Source of the DNA: Clostridiales bacterium
GTDB taxonomy: Bacteria > Bacillota > Clostridia > Oscillospirales > Acutalibacteraceae
Assembly (NCBI GenBank): GCA_019419895.1
Contig: JAHZIE010000042.1
Span: 5,695 to 22,620, forward strand
DNA length: 16,926 bases
Direction: 5' to 3'
The notes beneath the pieces are model-generated. The model made no database searches. It was not told the DNA's origin and saw only the letters and a program-made list of their open reading frames with translations. Shown piece after piece: positions 14,585 to 16,926 of the stretch. Within the stretch, counting starts at the first letter, position 1; every line of letters begins with the position of its first letter. Position numbers and translations under genes: made by a program.

Positions 14585-15526
14585 ATGCCAAATCATAACA
14601 AAATCGTCATTATTGGTGCGGGGCATGTGGGTTCCCACTGCGCGCAGGCCCTCTGTTGGCGATGGCGTGCCGGAGAGATCGTACTGGTGGATACCGACCG
14701 CGAAAAGGCCGCCGCCCAAGCCATGGATATCGCCGATTCCCTAAGCTTTCCTCCGTCCAGCGTTGTTGTAAGGCAAGGAACCTATGCTGACTGCTCCGAC
14801 GCGGACATGGTTGTCGTTGCTATCGGCAAGGCGCGCGTTCCTGGGCAGACAAGGCTGGATTTGCTGGGGGATTCCGTCCAAATGGCCCGTGAGCTTTTGG
14901 GGCAGCTGAGGCCTTTCCCCCTCTCCGGCATTGTGGTTACAATCACAAATCCCGCGGATATTATCGCCGACTATATCCGCAAGGGACTGGGACTTCCCAG
15001 AAACCGGGTTTTTGGAACCGGGACCCTCCTGGATACCGCCCGTCTGATCCGCGCCCTGTCGGAAGAAACCGGCGTCAGCCGTCAGTCTATCACCGCTTTT
15101 TGTTTGGGAGAGCATGGTGACTCCTCCATGATTCCCTTTTCCTCTATCCGTATTGGCGGACTGCCACTGAGCAGGCTGGCGGTTGATCAGGAGAGGGTTT
15201 TGGAACGGACCAGAATGATTGGAATGGATATTATTAACGGTAAGGGTTCGACGGAATTTGGCATTGGCCAAGCTTTGGCCATGCTGGCAGAAACCGTTCT
15301 CAACGACCAAAAAGCCATTTTGCCCGTCTCCGTTCAGCTATGCGGGGAATATGGACAACAGGGGCTTCACTGCGGCGTTCCCTGTCTCATCGGGAAAAAC
15401 GGCATTGAGAAAATTATTGAGCTTCCCCTCTCCTTAGAAGAAAAGGCGCAGTTCAACGCTTCCTGTGAGGTTATCCGCAAACATATCGCTATGGCGGAGC
15501 AAATTGCCCCGCTGGGCCCGTCTTGA
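14585..15526 (+). CDS. L-lactate/malate dehydrogenase family 2-hydroxyacid dehydrogenase
   Basis: A 313-residue cytoplasmic NAD-dependent oxidoreductase that would interconvert a 2-oxoacid and an L-2-hydroxyacid. The NAD loop is GAGHVG (11-16), with Asp36 at the end of the second strand. All catalytic residues of the family are present: Arg90 (PGQTR), Asn122 (ITNP), Asp150 and Arg153 (GTGTLLDTAR), and His177 (GEHGD). Residue 84, equivalent to LDH position 102, is Arg, as in malate dehydrogenases, not the Gln of lactate dehydrogenases. The ATG at 14585 is preferred over 14576 because GGGAAAGG then lies 9 nt upstream. It is first in the T-box operon, 18 nt before the binding lipoprotein. The context suggests an aromatic 2-oxoacid such as indolepyruvate, for which LDH-family aromatic lactate dehydrogenases of bifidobacteria are a precedent; Arg84 argues for a dicarboxylate. 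Substrate is open. Confidence 0.88.
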   Translation: MPNHNKIVIIGAGHVGSHCAQALCWRWRAGEIVLVDTDREKAAAQAMDIADSLSFPPSSVVVRQGTYADCSDADMVVVAIGKARVPGQTRLDLLGDSVQMARELLGQLRPFPLSGIVVTITNPADIIADYIRKGLGLPRNRVFGTGTLLDTARLIRALSEETGVSRQSITAFCLGEHGDSSMIPFSSIRIGGLPLSRLAVDQERVLERTRMIGMDIINGKGSTEFGIGQALAMLAETVLNDQKAILPVSVQLCGEYGQQGLHCGVPCLIGKNGIEKIIELPLSLEEKAQFNASCEVIRKHIAMAEQIAPLGPS

Positions 15527-15544
15527 TAGAAAGGAATTACAACA

Positions 15545-16552
15545 ATGAAAAAGAAAATTGTCAAAAAGCTTTCCGCCCTTCTGCTGGCCGCTGCCGCGGC
15601 AGTTTCCCTCATGCTGTCCGGCTGTGAATCCTCTGAAAACGGAACCATTACCGTCTCCATTGTGCAGCCTATGAGCCATACCTCTCTTGATCAAATCCGC
15701 GATACCATTATTTCTGAGCTGAAAAGCGCCGGCCGTGACGATATTGAAATTGTCACCGAAAACGCCAATAATGACACCACCGCCCTTACCACCATTCTTC
15801 AAAACCAGCGTTCCGCCGGGGTGGACATTGTTGTCCCCATTGCCACCAGCACAGCCCAGAGCGCCAAGGCGGTCTATGACGGAGAAGACACCCCCATCAT
15901 TTTCGCGGCCGTCTCCGATCCCGACGCGGCCGGCCTCACCGGTCCCGACTGTCAGAACATCACCGGCGTCTCCAACAATATTCCCGCCGCGGAAATTGTC
16001 AAGCTTATCTCCAATTTCCAGCCGGACTACAAAAAAATCGGATTTCTCTATACCTCCAGCGAAACCAATTCTGTTTCAACCATCAACGCGGCAAAAGCCT
16101 ACTGCGACGAAAATGGGATCGCCTATGAAGAGGCATCTATCGCCAACCTTTCCGAGCTTCCCACCGCGGTGGAAACCCTGATTTCTAAAGGAGTGGACGC
16201 CCTGTACACAGGCAACGACAACTCCATCGCCTCCGCCATGCCCACCTATACCGACGCGGCCTATGGAAGGAAAATCCCCGTCTACTGCGGCGCTGATTCC
16301 ATGGTTGCCGACGGCGGCTTTGCCACTATCGGCGTCGACTATGTACAGCTGGGCAAACAGGTTGCCACTATGATTTTGCAGGTTGCCGATGGCAAAAAAC
16401 CTGCCGATATTCCCTATGAAAGCCTTTCCGAATATGCCAAATATGTCAATCTTCAGGCAGCCGGCGCTATCGGGCTCAACTTGACCGACGAGATGCTGGA
16501 AGGCTATTCTATCCTGGTTGAGGCTGACGGCACCAGCCATTTTGGAGAATAA
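15545..16552 (+). CDS. TrpX-like ABC transporter substrate-binding lipoprotein
   Basis: A 335-residue lipoprotein of the ABC_sub_bind family (PF04392). After a basic start and hydrophobic stretch, the lipobox LSGC places the lipidated Cys near residue 27. The two-lobe periplasmic-binding fold is evident from ITVSIVQPMSHTSLDQIRD (~34), DIVVPIATSTAQSA (~98), IIFAAVSDPDAAGL (~119), NITGVSNNIP (~140), KIGFLYTSSETNS (~161), ALYTGNDNSIASAM (~220) and IPVYCGAD (~240). AAAGGA lies about 9 nt before the ATG. Together with the adjacent permease it matches the predicted tryptophan/tyrosine transporter TrpXYZ, which in Firmicutes is often under a Trp T-box. It would bind tryptophan or a related aromatic compound outside the membrane. 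The ligand is inferred from leader and family, not from visible pocket residues. Confidence 0.87.
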   Translation: MKKKIVKKLSALLLAAAAAVSLMLSGCESSENGTITVSIVQPMSHTSLDQIRDTIISELKSAGRDDIEIVTENANNDTTALTTILQNQRSAGVDIVVPIATSTAQSAKAVYDGEDTPIIFAAVSDPDAAGLTGPDCQNITGVSNNIPAAEIVKLISNFQPDYKKIGFLYTSSETNSVSTINAAKAYCDENGIAYEEASIANLSELPTAVETLISKGVDALYTGNDNSIASAMPTYTDAAYGRKIPVYCGADSMVADGGFATIGVDYVQLGKQVATMILQVADGKKPADIPYESLSEYAKYVNLQAAGAIGLNLTDEMLEGYSILVEADGTSHFGE

Positions 16553-16565
16553 TGGGAGGAACATT

Positions 16566-16926
16566 ATGGAATATGTCAACCTTATTTTATCCGCATTAAG
16601 CCAGGGCGCTATTTACGCGCCCATGGCCATGGGAGTGTTCATCGCCTTTAAAATCCTGAATACCCCCGATTTGACCATTGACGGAAGCTTTGTTTTCGGC
16701 ATGACGGTCTGCGCTGTCACCACCATTGCGGGGCACCCTATTCTCGCCCTGTTCGCCGGAACCCTTGCCGGAACCGCCGCCGGGTTTGTCACCGGCTTTT
16801 TGCAGACAAAACTGCGCATCAATCCTATATTGTCCGGTATCCTGACCATGACCGGCCTATATACTGTCAATTATATGGTGCTTGGCGGGCAGTCGAACCT
16901 TTATCTTCAGACCGCCGAGATCAACA
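16566..16926 (+). CDS. TrpY-like ABC transporter permease, 3' end outside window
   Basis: The first 120 residues of an integral-membrane permease of the branched-chain-type BPD_transp_2 family. MEYVNLILSALSQGAIYAPM is followed by FIAFKILNTPDLTIDGSFV, a hallmark of the YckA/TrpY-like subgroup, then successive hydrophobic segments and LRINPILSGILTMTGLYTVN. GGGAGGA lies 6 nt before the ATG, 13 nt after the binding-protein stop, so the genes are co-transcribed. It should form the membrane channel for the lipoprotein-delivered ligand; an ATPase gene (TrpZ) would be expected next, beyond the window. Confidence 0.87.
   Translation, partial: MEYVNLILSALSQGAIYAPMAMGVFIAFKILNTPDLTIDGSFVFGMTVCAVTTIAGHPILALFAGTLAGTAAGFVTGFLQTKLRINPILSGILTMTGLYTVNYMVLGGQSNLYLQTAEIN

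Noticed and set aside
1..16926. CRISPR array, tRNA/rRNA genes or complete insertion sequence
   Set aside because: No regularly spaced repeats, no tRNA cloverleaf outside the T-box leader and no intact transposase with terminal inverted repeats were seen.

Overview
The window looks like a chromosomal segment of a low-to-mid GC Gram-positive anaerobe of the class Clostridia (gut Oscillospirales/Lachnospirales type). The evidence is AGGAGG-type ribosome sites, sigma-A promoters with 17-bp spacers, a cobalamin riboswitch and a T-box leader, a lipobox-bearing lipoprotein, a sortase-type surface protein and clostridial serine-recombinase relics. The species cannot be named from the sequence alone.

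Layout. (1) 1-2330, minus strand: a corrinoid/iron-type ABC uptake operon. A promoter and cobalamin riboswitch lead into a binding lipoprotein and a FecCD permease cut by the window edge. (2) 2359-2930: poorly supported small ORFs. (3) 3030-4896, minus: a two-gene operon of a D-2-hydroxyacid dehydrogenase family protein and a sugar-phosphate isomerase/epimerase-like TIM barrel, with a promoter and a downstream dyad. (4) 5301-6671, minus: a COG2509-like FAD-dependent dehydrogenase whose leader holds a terminator-shaped hairpin directly before the ribosome site. (5) About 7155-9860: an AT-rich island of broken mobile/defence DNA. It holds a serine recombinase relic with a 240-bp internally inverted piece and a truncated N6-adenine DNA methyltransferase, with divergent promoters between them. 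(6) 10017-10373, plus: a small cysteine-motif protein. (7) 10573-10735: a DUF305 relic, then a perfect 21-bp hairpin terminator. (8) 10929-13598, minus: a large beta-helix surface adhesin with an IPRTG anchor; its upstream region has a 19-bp inverted repeat plus a third copy of the core motif. (9) 13964-14140, plus: a small conserved-looking protein. (10) 14255-16926, plus: promoter, T-box leader (best read as tryptophan-responsive), an L-lactate/malate dehydrogenase family gene, a TrpX-like binding lipoprotein and a TrpY-like permease cut by the window edge.

The most interesting system is the last. A tRNA-sensing leader, an LDH/MDH-family oxidoreductase and a TrpXYZ-type transporter share one transcript, which suggests coupled uptake and reduction of an aromatic amino-acid derivative or another tryptophan-linked 2-oxoacid. 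The second is the repeat architecture upstream of the adhesin, which could be a looped operator or a small invertible switch. The third is the apparent conditional terminator in the leader of the flavoprotein gene.
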